Assembly (NCBI GenBank): GCA_035647855.1
Contig: DASRMP010000069.1
Coordinates: 6,261 to 70,260 of the forward strand
DNA: 64,000 nt
DNA from: JAAZBW01 sp035647855
GTDB taxonomy: Bacteria; Actinomycetota; Actinomycetes; Actinomycetales; Actinomycetaceae
Direction of reading: 5' to 3'
Made by a program: the position numbers and the translations under genes. Under the pieces are notes generated by a model. That model was given only the letters and a program-made list of their open reading frames with translations. It did no database searches and had not been told where the DNA came from. Each line of letters begins with the position of its first letter. The stretch's first letter is position 1. Of the stretch, positions 28,707 through 36,793 are shown piece after piece.

Positions 28707-31373
28707 ATGGGAACCCCGCGAAGAGCGGCGCTGGTGCTGGGCGCGGTGCTCGCTCTCGTCCTGCCGACTGCCGGCGCCATGGCGGCCCCGAGTGACGCAC
28801 TCGAGGACATCGACATCCAGGCGGCTCCTGCGGCCATGGAGCAGTCCGGGACCGGCAGATACTTCATCCAACTCGATTCCGATCCCATCCGCTCGGGCGG
28901 TGAGGCCGCAACGATCGCTGCCGAGCAGGAGGCATTCCTTGATGGCGCCGAAGCAGCGAACATGCCGGCCGACGTGGCCGCCGCCTACGAGGACCTGTTC
29001 AACGGTTTCTCGGTCAAGGCACCGGCCCAGACCGCCGCCGCGTATGCCGCACTTCCCGGGGTGACGGCCGTATTCCCCGTGTATCAGGTTCACGTTTCGG
29101 AGCCCATCGAGGTGTCTCCCCAGCCAAGCAACACCATCGCAATGACCGGCGCCGACGTCGCACAGTCCGAACTGGGCCACCTGGGTACGGGTGTGAGCGT
29201 CGGGATCATCGGCACCGGCGTCGACTTCAACCACCCGGACCTCGGCGGATCCGGCGCTGCCGGTGATCTCGGAGATTTCCCGAACGACCGGGTGACCGCC
29301 GGCCACGACTTCGTCGGCGACGCCTATGACGCCGATCCCGCCTCCCCCACGTTCAACCCGGTTCCGGAACCGGATGAGTACCCGGGCGACTGCAACGGCC
29401 ACGGCACGCACGTCGCAGGTATCGTCGGCGCGAATGGCGAGGTGACAGGGGTCGCCCCGGATGTGGAGATCGGCGCCTACCGCGTGGCCGGCTGCGAAGG
29501 CGGCACGGACACCCAAATGCTGCTCAGCGCGCTCGAGATGGCTGCGGCCGACGGGATGGACGTCATCAATGTGACGCTCGGGGCGAGGCTGCAGTCGTGG
29601 CCGGACTACCCGACCACGGCCGCCGCAGACGCGCTCGTTGAAGAAGGCATCGTCGTCGTCGCCCCTGTCGGCGACGACGGAGCCTCGTACACCCAGACGG
29701 CGGGCTCTCCGGCCTCTGGTCACGGTGTCATCGGAGTCGCCTCCTATGACACCGCCGAAACCGCGGCCTCCGAACTGCTCGTGACCAGCGAGGAGAGCGA
29801 CCAGTTCTCCACCGGTTACCTGCAGGCGGCAGGCGCGCCGGCCCTTACGGCCGCGATCGACGGTGCCCCTCTGGCCCGTATGGACGACCCCCTCGGGTGC
29901 ACGCCGAACATCTCGGGTCTTGCCGGCAGCGTCGCGCTGATCGGCCGTGGCACCTGCACGTTCTACCAGAAGGCGCTCAACGCGATGAACGCCGGGGCGC
30001 GCGCCGCCGTCATCTACAACAACACGTCCGGCACGTTCAACGCCACGGTTCTGGGCACCCCCCGGATCGAGATTCCCGTGGTGGCCATCGTCCAGGAGGA
30101 CGGACGCGCTCTCGCCGATCTGCTCGACGGCGGCGCCACCACCTCCGTCACGGTCACCGGGGAGTCGGTCGACCTGCGGAACCCGACCGGGGGCCTTGTC
30201 TCCGGCTTCTCCTCATGGGGCCTCGCCGCCGACCTGACCCTCAAACCTGACCTCGGCGCACCGGGAGACTCGATCCGCTCCACGTACCCGCTCGAGCACG
30301 GCAGTTACGCGACCCTCTCGGGCACGTCCTTGGCGGCCGCACACGTGGCCGGTGGGGCCGCGCTGCTCATCGAGGCGATTCCTGACATCTCTCCGGCCCA
30401 GGTGCTGGCACGCCTGCAGGGCACGGCCGAGCCCTCACAGTTCTCGCTGGCGCCGCAACTCGGAATCCTCGACGCACCCCATCACCAGGGCGGCGGTCTC
30501 ATCAGGATCGATACCGCGATCACGACCGACATCGTCGTGACACCGGGGAAGATCTCGGCCGGCGAGTCGGCGGACGGGCCTCACGCCGAGACGATCACGA
30601 TCGCGAACTACGGCGATGAGGCGGCCACCTATCACCTCTCCAACGTGAACGCGGTGGCAACTGCCGTCGACACGGAAGCCGGAGAGATGCAGAACACGCC
30701 CGGATTCCTCATCGGCGAGACCGTGGTGGAGATGCCGCCGAGCGTGACGATCGTGGCCGGAGCGCAGGTGGACGTCGTCGTGACGATCACGGCCGACCAG
30801 GACCTCCCCGAGTTCACGCAGTACGGCGGTTACATCCTGCTGACGCCGGAGGGCGAGGGTAACGCGCAAATGATCCCCTACGCCGGCATGAAGGGCGACT
30901 ATCTGGAGATGCCCACGCTCACCGGCGTGGCAGACGTCGTACTCCCTTCGCTGGGCGCGCTGAACTGCGCACTGTTCGAGAACGATCAGTGCGTCGACGT
31001 GAACGGCAGCGCCGCCCCGACAAGTGGGAGCCATGTCTATGCCATCGCGGGGAACGACTTCCCGACGGTCCTCGCGCATCTCGGCGTCCCGGCCGAGAAC
31101 GTCTCGATCGAGGTGAGGACCGCGGGGCCGGGAGGCAGGTCCGAGCGACTCGTCGCGACCATCCTCGACCTCGACCGCCTCGGGCGCGACAGCGGGATCA
31201 GCGCGTGGGTGTGGGACGGCACCGCGTTCGACTCCGCCAGTGGAGAGTTCAAGCCCGTCCCGGACGGCCGCTACACCTTCAGGATGGTGGTCCGTCACGC
31301 CGACGACGGACGCGGCTCCGAGACCTGGACGTCTCCCGCCTTCGAGATTGCGCGCAACGGCAACGCTGACTGA
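28707..31373 (+). CDS. Secreted subtilisin-like (S8) protein with PA domain, catalytic residues altered
   Basis: From the ATG at 28707 (gaaggag site) the product has 888 residues: signal peptide (1-27), an inhibitor-I9-like propeptide (about 50-130), a subtilase domain (about 160-560) with a PA domain inserted (about 380-480), and Fn3-like C-terminal domains. His232 (HGTHVAG) and Ser541 (GTSLAAAHVAG) are conserved. The catalytic Asp position in VGIIGTGVDFNHPDL is Gly169, and the oxyanion Asn in VVAPVGDDG is Asp323. The reading frame is intact, so this looks like a maintained but proteolytically impaired pseudo-subtilase. No LPXTG anchor is seen. Confidence 0.88.
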   Translation: MGTPRRAALVLGAVLALVLPTAGAMAAPSDALEDIDIQAAPAAMEQSGTGRYFIQLDSDPIRSGGEAATIAAEQEAFLDGAEAANMPADVAAAYEDLFNGFSVKAPAQTAAAYAALPGVTAVFPVYQVHVSEPIEVSPQPSNTIAMTGADVAQSELGHLGTGVSVGIIGTGVDFNHPDLGGSGAAGDLGDFPNDRVTAGHDFVGDAYDADPASPTFNPVPEPDEYPGDCNGHGTHVAGIVGANGEVTGVAPDVEIGAYRVAGCEGGTDTQMLLSALEMAAADGMDVINVTLGARLQSWPDYPTTAAADALVEEGIVVVAPVGDDGASYTQTAGSPASGHGVIGVASYDTAETAASELLVTSEESDQFSTGYLQAAGAPALTAAIDGAPLARMDDPLGCTPNISGLAGSVALIGRGTCTFYQKALNAMNAGARAAVIYNNTSGTFNATVLGTPRIEIPVVAIVQEDGRALADLLDGGATTSVTVTGESVDLRNPTGGLVSGFSSWGLAADLTLKPDLGAPGDSIRSTYPLEHGSYATLSGTSLAAAHVAGGAALLIEAIPDISPAQVLARLQGTAEPSQFSLAPQLGILDAPHHQGGGLIRIDTAITTDIVVTPGKISAGESADGPHAETITIANYGDEAATYHLSNVNAVATAVDTEAGEMQNTPGFLIGETVVEMPPSVTIVAGAQVDVVVTITADQDLPEFTQYGGYILLTPEGEGNAQMIPYAGMKGDYLEMPTLTGVADVVLPSLGALNCALFENDQCVDVNGSAAPTSGSHVYAIAGNDFPTVLAHLGVPAENVSIEVRTAGPGGRSERLVATILDLDRLGRDSGISAWVWDGTAFDSASGEFKPVPDGRYTFRMVVRHADDGRGSETWTSPAFEIARNGNAD

Positions 31374-31434
31374 TCCCGGGCGCCCCACGGGTTGCGCGTC
31401 GAGGTGTCAGACTGGGGATGGGAGGCGCATTTCC

Positions 31435-32232
31435 ATGTCCGCTGTTCGCCCGCCGGCTGTCGCCGGACTCTTCTATCCTGCTGATCCGCGTGACCTCGCC
31501 GACGAGGTCCGCTCACTCATCGCGGCCGTCGACGTCCCGGACGGCGCACCCGCACCCAAGGCAGTGATCGCCCCGCATGCCGGATACGTCTACTCCGGCT
31601 CGACGGCAGCCGTCGCGTACGCCCACCTCGCCCGCGCCGCTGCCCTCGTCCGGCGCATCATCCTGCTGGGCCCCACCCACCGCGTCGCCGTCCGCGGGAT
31701 GGCCCTCCCCGGAGTGTCCGGACTCGCCACTCCGCTCGGTGTCGTCACCGTCGACGGCGGCGGCACGGCCACCGCAGGCAGGTTCCGCCAGGTCGTGACT
31801 CGACCGGACGTGCACGCGCAGGAGCACTCCCTCGAAGTCCACCTCCCGTTCCTGCAGACCGTCTTCGAGGGGGCATCCGTGGTGCCGTTCGCCGTCGGGG
31901 ACGTGCGACCCGGCGCCGTTGCCGATGTCCTCGAGGCGTTGTGGGGTGGCGACGAGACGGTCGTCGTCGTGAGTTCGGACCTGTCGCACTACCTGCCGTA
32001 CGAGACCGCCCGTGAGGCGGATTCCCGGACGCTCGCCCGCATCACGGACCTCGATCCGGACCTTGGACCGCACGACGCCTGCGGGGCGCGGCCGGTCAAC
32101 GGGCTGCTCGCGCTCGCACGCCGCCGGGGCATGACGGCCACGGTCCTGCGCGCCTGCAACTCAGGCGACACGGCAGGAGACCGCCGGCGGGTCGTCGGGT
32201 ACGCCGCCGTCGCCTTCGAGGAGACGGCATGA
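31435..32232 (+). CDS. amrB: AmmeMemoRadiSam system protein B (MEMO1 family)
   Basis: A 265-residue MEMO1-family protein, related to extradiol dioxygenases. Conserved metal-site segments are visible: IAPHAGYVYSG, LLGPTHRVAV, HSLEVHLPF, VVSSDLSHYLPY and LRACNSGDTAG. It opens a three-gene operon with the AMMECR1 and radical SAM genes, joined by four-base overlaps. A ggaggc site precedes the ATG. The biochemical role of the system is not known; the human homologue is reported to bind metal at the equivalent His and Cys residues. Confidence 0.93.
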   Translation: MSAVRPPAVAGLFYPADPRDLADEVRSLIAAVDVPDGAPAPKAVIAPHAGYVYSGSTAAVAYAHLARAAALVRRIILLGPTHRVAVRGMALPGVSGLATPLGVVTVDGGGTATAGRFRQVVTRPDVHAQEHSLEVHLPFLQTVFEGASVVPFAVGDVRPGAVADVLEALWGGDETVVVVSSDLSHYLPYETAREADSRTLARITDLDPDLGPHDACGARPVNGLLALARRRGMTATVLRACNSGDTAGDRRRVVGYAAVAFEETA

Positions 32233-32816
32233 CCACGTTGCCGGTTTCGGATGACGAGAGGCTCCAGGCGCCTCCGATCCATGGTGGTGAGAAGCTCCCG
32301 GCGCTCGCGCGGGCAGCGATCTCGGCAGACCTCTCGGGTAGGCCACTTCCCGAGCCGCCGGACGAGTGGAAGGAACCGGGCGCCTCGTTCGTGACGCTCA
32401 CGCGCGAAGGTCGTCTGCGGGGCTGTATCGGGAGCTTGGTCCCCCGCCGATCGCTCGGGGACGACGTCGTGGGCAATGCGCGGTCCGCCGCGTTTCGCGA
32501 CCCCCGCTTCCCGCCCCTCACGGACCGCGAACTGGAGGGCTTGAGAATCGAGGTGTCCGTGCTTTCCGCTCCGAGCCCCATTCCCGCGGCAACCCGTCAG
32601 GACGCCCTCGCGGCGATGCGTCCCGGAGTCGACGGGGTGATACTGGAAGCTGGGGCGCACCGTGCAACCTTTCTCCCGCAGGTTTGGGACCAGCTCCCCG
32701 ATCCCGAGGAGTTCCTCGGCCAACTGATGCGGAAGGCGGGCCTCCCGGCCGGCTTCTGGTCTGAGGAGGTCCGGCTTTCCCGCTATGCCGTCACTGTTTT
32801 CAAGGAGACCGTATGA
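32229..32816 (+). CDS. amrA: AmmeMemoRadiSam system protein A (AMMECR1 family)
   Basis: A 195-residue AMMECR1-domain protein. The family's hallmark LRGCIGSL is present (about residues 58-65) together with VGNARSAAFRDPRFPPLT and LSRYAV near the end. The invariant Cys and Gly of LRGCIG suggest a nucleotide or substrate site, but no activity is established. Start and stop overlap its neighbours by four bases each (ATGA), so the three proteins are made in fixed ratio. Confidence 0.93.
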   Translation: MTTLPVSDDERLQAPPIHGGEKLPALARAAISADLSGRPLPEPPDEWKEPGASFVTLTREGRLRGCIGSLVPRRSLGDDVVGNARSAAFRDPRFPPLTDRELEGLRIEVSVLSAPSPIPAATRQDALAAMRPGVDGVILEAGAHRATFLPQVWDQLPDPEEFLGQLMRKAGLPAGFWSEEVRLSRYAVTVFKETV

Positions 32817-33889
32817 GCCACGTCGCCAGATGGTGGCACATGGAGGGGGACAGGATTCAGTGCGATCTCTGTCCCCGCGAGTGCCGCCTGAGGGATGGAC
32901 AGCGCGGCTTCTGTTTCGTGCGAATTCGTGAGGGCGACCAGCTGATTCTCGACACCTACGGCCGCTCCTCCGGCTTCTGCCTCGACCCGATCGAGAAGAA
33001 GCCACTCAACCACTTCCTCCCAGGAACCGCCGTCCTGTCCTTCGGCACCGCCGGGTGCAACCTCGGCTGCAAGTACTGCCAGAACTGGGACATCTCCAAA
33101 TCCCGCGAATGGGACACGCTCGCCGACCAGGCGTCACCGGAGGCGATCGCGAAGGCCGCCGTCGCACACGGATCCCGTTCGGTTGCCTTCACGTACAACG
33201 ATCCCGTGATCTTCGCGGAGTACGCCCTCGACGTCGCCGCCGCCTGCCAGGAGCGTGGAGTTGCCGCCGTTGCCGTCAGCGCGGGGTACATCAACGAGCC
33301 CGCCCGGCACGAGTTCTTCGGCGCAATGGATGCAGCGAACATTGACCTGAAGGGATTCACCGAGGAGTTCTACCGGAAGCTCACCGGCGGCCATTTCGAG
33401 ACGGTCCTCGAGACGCTCCGGGTAATCCACCATGAGACCGACTGCTGGCTCGAGATCACCAACCTCGTCATACCGGGTCACAACGATTCCGACGAGGAAA
33501 TCTCGGCCATGTCCCGGTGGATCGCAACCGAACTCGGCCCGGACGTGCCCGTCCACTTTTCTGCCTTCCACCCCGCCTTCCGGATGCTCGATGTCCCGTC
33601 AACGCGTCCGGCATCGCTGCGCCGTGCCCGGGAACTCGCGCGCGCCGAGGGACTCAACTACGTGTACACCGGAAACGTTCACGACACGGAGGGCGACACC
33701 ACGTGGTGTTCCGGGTGCGGCGCACCGCTCATCGTGCGCGACTGGTACCAGATCGAACAGTTCCGGCTGGACCGGAACGGGCGCTGCCCCGGGTGCAGGA
33801 CCCCGCTCCCAGGCGTTTTCGAACCGGAACCCGGCAACTTCGGCCGCCGGCGCGTTCCGATCCGCCTCGGAAGGTCACGCTTCTTCTGA
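32813..33889 (+). CDS. amrS: AmmeMemoRadiSam system radical SAM enzyme
   Basis: A 358-residue radical SAM protein. The [4Fe-4S] motif is CNLGCKYC (Cys82, 86, 89), followed by the QNWDIS segment typical of this family. Extra cysteine sets lie at the N-terminus (Cys17, 20, 24, 34) and C-terminus (CSGCG ... CPGCRTP), the latter probably a zinc ribbon. It is related to pyruvate formate-lyase-activating enzymes, so glycyl-radical formation or a nucleotide-like chemistry are possibilities. The substrate is not known. Confidence 0.93.
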   Translation: MSHVARWWHMEGDRIQCDLCPRECRLRDGQRGFCFVRIREGDQLILDTYGRSSGFCLDPIEKKPLNHFLPGTAVLSFGTAGCNLGCKYCQNWDISKSREWDTLADQASPEAIAKAAVAHGSRSVAFTYNDPVIFAEYALDVAAACQERGVAAVAVSAGYINEPARHEFFGAMDAANIDLKGFTEEFYRKLTGGHFETVLETLRVIHHETDCWLEITNLVIPGHNDSDEEISAMSRWIATELGPDVPVHFSAFHPAFRMLDVPSTRPASLRRARELARAEGLNYVYTGNVHDTEGDTTWCSGCGAPLIVRDWYQIEQFRLDRNGRCPGCRTPLPGVFEPEPGNFGRRRVPIRLGRSRFF

Positions 33890-33968
33890 AATGACCTCAT
33901 CCGGAGGTCCGATCCCCAACGAAGGAACCTCCTCCCCCGGAAGCAGAGTGCCGAGGCCCTCCGCGCCA

Positions 33969-33974
33969 TATGTT
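33969..33974 (+). promoter_or_regulatory. -10 box of the VTT-domain gene
   Basis: TATGTT lies 7 bases before the ATG at 33982. It overlaps the earlier in-frame ATG at 33970, which is therefore unlikely to be in the mRNA. Confidence 0.45.
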
Positions 33975-33981
33975 GGCTGAG

Positions 33982-34707
33982 ATGGAATCCCCACCGGCGC
34001 GTGCGCGCGTTGAAACGGGCGCCGCACGAGTGCGCGGCACCGCACCGCTGGGCGAATTGACGCGCGAGTGCCTCGAGGATCGCATCGAGGCGCTTTCCGA
34101 TCTCCTGCCGGAACGCGACGTCATGCGGCGCCGCCTGCGGATCGCCACGTTCGCGCTCCTGTTGATCTGCGCGGGTCTCGTGACCGCCGGAATCGCCAGC
34201 GGCACGCTGCGTTCACTGAAGAACCTCGAGGAGTTCATGTGGACCCTCGGCTGGTTCGGGCCGGTCATCTACATCCTGCTCGTGGCTGCCCAGTGCGTCT
34301 TCCCGGTGATCCCCGGCGGTATCGGAATCGTGGCAGGCCCTGTGTTGTTCGGCCCGTGGACCGGGTTCCTGTTCAACTGGATCGGCATCTCGCTCGGGTC
34401 GTTCGGGGCTTTCCTGATCGCGCGGCACTTCGGGATGTCACTGATCGAGCGCATCTTCCCACCCGCACCGCTCGCGAAGTTCCGGAACTGGACCGGGAGC
34501 CCCCGCTTCACGAAGCTGTTCGCAGTCGCGATCCTGGCGCCGGTCGCCCCGGACGATCTGCTCTGCTACCTGGCGGGGACCACCCCCATGAGGTTTTCCA
34601 CGTACGCGCTGATCATCGTCACCTGCAAGCCGTGGGCGCTCGCGATCTACTCCTTCGGCCTGTTCTCAGCGTTGCAGGGCATCGTGTCCCTGGTAGGCGG
34701 AGCCTGA
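33982..34707 (+). CDS. VTT-domain (TVP38/TMEM64, DedA-like) membrane protein
   Basis: A 241-residue membrane protein. After a soluble N-terminus of about 45 residues come hydrophobic segments, with the VTT core PVIYILLVAAQCVFPVIPGG and GFLFNWIGISLGSFGAFLIARHFG, then the re-entrant APVAPDDLLCYLAGTT. Members of this superfamily are linked to lipid scrambling or undecaprenyl-phosphate recycling. It stands directly upstream of a glycolipid-type glycosyltransferase gene, which suggests a shared role in membrane lipid glycosylation; this is inference. Confidence 0.87.
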   Translation: MESPPARARVETGAARVRGTAPLGELTRECLEDRIEALSDLLPERDVMRRRLRIATFALLLICAGLVTAGIASGTLRSLKNLEEFMWTLGWFGPVIYILLVAAQCVFPVIPGGIGIVAGPVLFGPWTGFLFNWIGISLGSFGAFLIARHFGMSLIERIFPPAPLAKFRNWTGSPRFTKLFAVAILAPVAPDDLLCYLAGTTPMRFSTYALIIVTCKPWALAIYSFGLFSALQGIVSLVGGA

Positions 34708-34742
34708 TCCAATCCGCAGGTGGACCGTGCAATGATCAGGGC

Positions 34743-35750
34743 GTGCGGATTTTGCTCTACCAGGGGATGACCGGGGTGAAGGCCGTCGGCCTGAGCGGAA
34801 TCGGGCAGGCGATCAGACAACAGGCCCGGATACTGAAGAGCATAGGCATCACGGTCGTCACGGACCCGGGCGAGCCCCACGATGCCGCGCAGTTCAACGT
34901 CCCGTTCGTGGACTCGTACGTGCAGGCGCTCAGATCGCGGAGGAACGGCGCGAAGATCGTGTGGGTGGCACACTCCACGGAGGCTGACATCCGCGGATCC
35001 TTTCTCGGCTCGAACTCCTTCGCCCCCCTGCTGCGGCGTCTGTACGGCCGCTTCTACGCCACCGCGGATCTTGTCCTCACTCCGACCCCGTACGCCAAGC
35101 GCCTCTGGCTCGGCTACGGGTTGCCAGAACCGATCGAGCCCCTCACGAACGGCGTCGACACGGAGTTCTTCCGTCCCGACCCAACTGCCGGCGAACGCTT
35201 CCGCGAGCGCCACGGCATCGCTGCCAAGGAGCGGGTGATCATCGGCGTTGGGCACTACTTCCGGCGCAAGGGGATCGTCGACTTCGTCGAAATCTCGCGC
35301 CGCATGCCCGGCGAGGAGTTCTGGTGGTTCGGCCACTCGGACCTCCGGGCGGTCACGGCGGACGTCCGGGAACACGTCGGGACCGCACCCACCAACTGTC
35401 ACTTCCCGGGATTCGTCTCTCGTGAGGAACTCAGGGACGCGTACTGCGGTGCCGATCTATTCCTCTTCCCCAGCTATGAGGAGACCGAAGGGATCGCGCT
35501 GCTCGAGGCGCTCGCCTGCGGCGTGCCAGTACTGGTGCGTGACATCCCCGTCTACGACGAATGGCTCCAGGGCGGCACCCACGTGCACAAGTTCCGCGGA
35601 GGCGCCGAACTCACGCGCATGGCGAAAGGGATTCTCGCAGGCGAACTGTCTGACACCACTGCCGCCGGGCGCGCGCTCGCCGAGGAACACGACTATGAGA
35701 TCGTCGCGCAACGGTTGCTGGGGCTCTACCGTGAGAACGGCATTCTGTGA
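34743..35750 (+). CDS. Glycosyltransferase family 4, glycolipid synthase-like
   Basis: A 335-residue GT-B fold retaining glycosyltransferase from the GTG at 34743. Diagnostic segments are GLSGIGQAIRQQ, VWVAHSTEADIRGSFLGSN, TPTPYAKRLWLGYG, NGVDTEFFRPDP, RRKGIVDFVEISRRMPGEEFWWFGH and FPSYEETEGIALLEALACG (the EX7E donor-sugar motif). These resemble the LafB-type galactosyltransferases of Gram-positive bacteria, which add galactose to glucosyl-diacylglycerol. Whether this one makes a diglycosyl diacylglycerol lipid anchor is inferred. The start is 35 bases after the VTT gene, so the pair is probably co-transcribed. Confidence 0.82.
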   Translation: MRILLYQGMTGVKAVGLSGIGQAIRQQARILKSIGITVVTDPGEPHDAAQFNVPFVDSYVQALRSRRNGAKIVWVAHSTEADIRGSFLGSNSFAPLLRRLYGRFYATADLVLTPTPYAKRLWLGYGLPEPIEPLTNGVDTEFFRPDPTAGERFRERHGIAAKERVIIGVGHYFRRKGIVDFVEISRRMPGEEFWWFGHSDLRAVTADVREHVGTAPTNCHFPGFVSREELRDAYCGADLFLFPSYEETEGIALLEALACGVPVLVRDIPVYDEWLQGGTHVHKFRGGAELTRMAKGILAGELSDTTAAGRALAEEHDYEIVAQRLLGLYRENGIL

Positions 35751-35800
35751 GTTCCGCGCGCGGCCAGTGAGAGGCTGCCCGCCCCCAAGGGAGACAAACC

Positions 35801-36739
35801 ATGCGCTTCTTCGTTCTTGGAACCGCCGCGCTCGCGGCGGTTCTGCTCCTCGCAGGCTGCGCCGCTGACCCGGAAGAGACCGGCAACGCCTCCGTGAGCG
35901 TTTCGTCCGTCGAGACCGGCGCGGCCGGCGCACGGGACACTGGATTCGGTGGCGCGACGGCGCAGGGCACCGCAGGCACCCCAGACGCCACAGGCACCGC
36001 AGGCACCCCAGGAGGATCCGCCGAGGACCGCGCCCTGCTCGAGCGTTCGGTGGAGTTCCTGAACGCCGCCACCTCGTTCCTCCAAGAAGGCGTGGTGAAG
36101 ACCGTGACCGACATCGGCGAGGCCGACTCCATCGGCTCGGACATGACGTTCGAGACCGAGTTCGTGCGCGACCCACTCCAGTTCTCCACGCGCACGACGA
36201 TCGTGGCCATGGGCCAGTCCTTCGAGACCCGCACCGTGGTCGTCCCGGAGGGTGAGGGTCTCCGGATCTACCAGGTCGACCCGATCTCGAACTCCTGGAC
36301 GGCGTTCGTCATGACCCACGCCGAGGCCGACACACAGGGCATTACCCGGACCGATCCGCTGAACGACGTCCTGGACGGCCATCCGGAGAATGCCGACGTC
36401 GAGTCGCGCCAGATGAAGGCCGCGACGCCCACCGGCAACGTGGACGCCTACGAACTGACCGTGACGCTGCCTCACGCACTCGTGGACCGGCTCGTCGTGG
36501 AGAGCGCCGACTCCGACGCGGATAGCTTCGAGGGCGCGGGGACGCTCGTGTACGTCGTCGCAGCCGACGACGGCGCCCCCATCACCGCCGTCGTCGAGAT
36601 AACCGGGACCCTCGACGCCCAGGGCACCGTGGCGGACTTCTCGGTGACAAGCAGATCATCGTTCAGCCGCTGGAACGAATTGACCTCGATCGAGGTGCCG
36701 CCGGAGGCACTCGAGGCGGCCCAGATCTCGGTGCCCTGA
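35801..36739 (+). CDS. LppX/LprG-like or DUF6612-type lipoprotein
   Basis: A 312-residue exported lipoprotein with signal peptide and lipobox LLLAGCAAD (lipidated Cys at about 20). A low-complexity Thr/Gly/Ala linker (about 45-72) comes from a short repeated coding segment. The rest is a beta-rich domain resembling LppX/LprG or DUF6612 lipoproteins, which bind lipids in mycobacteria. The upstream glycolipid glycosyltransferase fits a role in glycolipid handling, but that is inference. A strong hairpin follows its stop codon. Confidence 0.75.
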   Translation: MRFFVLGTAALAAVLLLAGCAADPEETGNASVSVSSVETGAAGARDTGFGGATAQGTAGTPDATGTAGTPGGSAEDRALLERSVEFLNAATSFLQEGVVKTVTDIGEADSIGSDMTFETEFVRDPLQFSTRTTIVAMGQSFETRTVVVPEGEGLRIYQVDPISNSWTAFVMTHAEADTQGITRTDPLNDVLDGHPENADVESRQMKAATPTGNVDAYELTVTLPHALVDRLVVESADSDADSFEGAGTLVYVVAADDGAPITAVVEITGTLDAQGTVADFSVTSRSSFSRWNELTSIEVPPEALEAAQISVP

Positions 36740-36743
36740 CGGC

Positions 36744-36782
36744 TTCGGAAGGGGGCCCGATCGAGCCGCGCCCCCTTCCGAA
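36744..36782. terminator. Bidirectional hairpin terminator
   Basis: The 13-base perfect inverted repeat ttcggaagggggc (36744-36756 against 36770-36782) with a 13-base loop separates the convergent lipoprotein and metE genes. No T-tract follows on either strand, as is common in actinobacteria. Confidence 0.75.
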
Positions 36783-36793
36783 GAGGAACCGGC

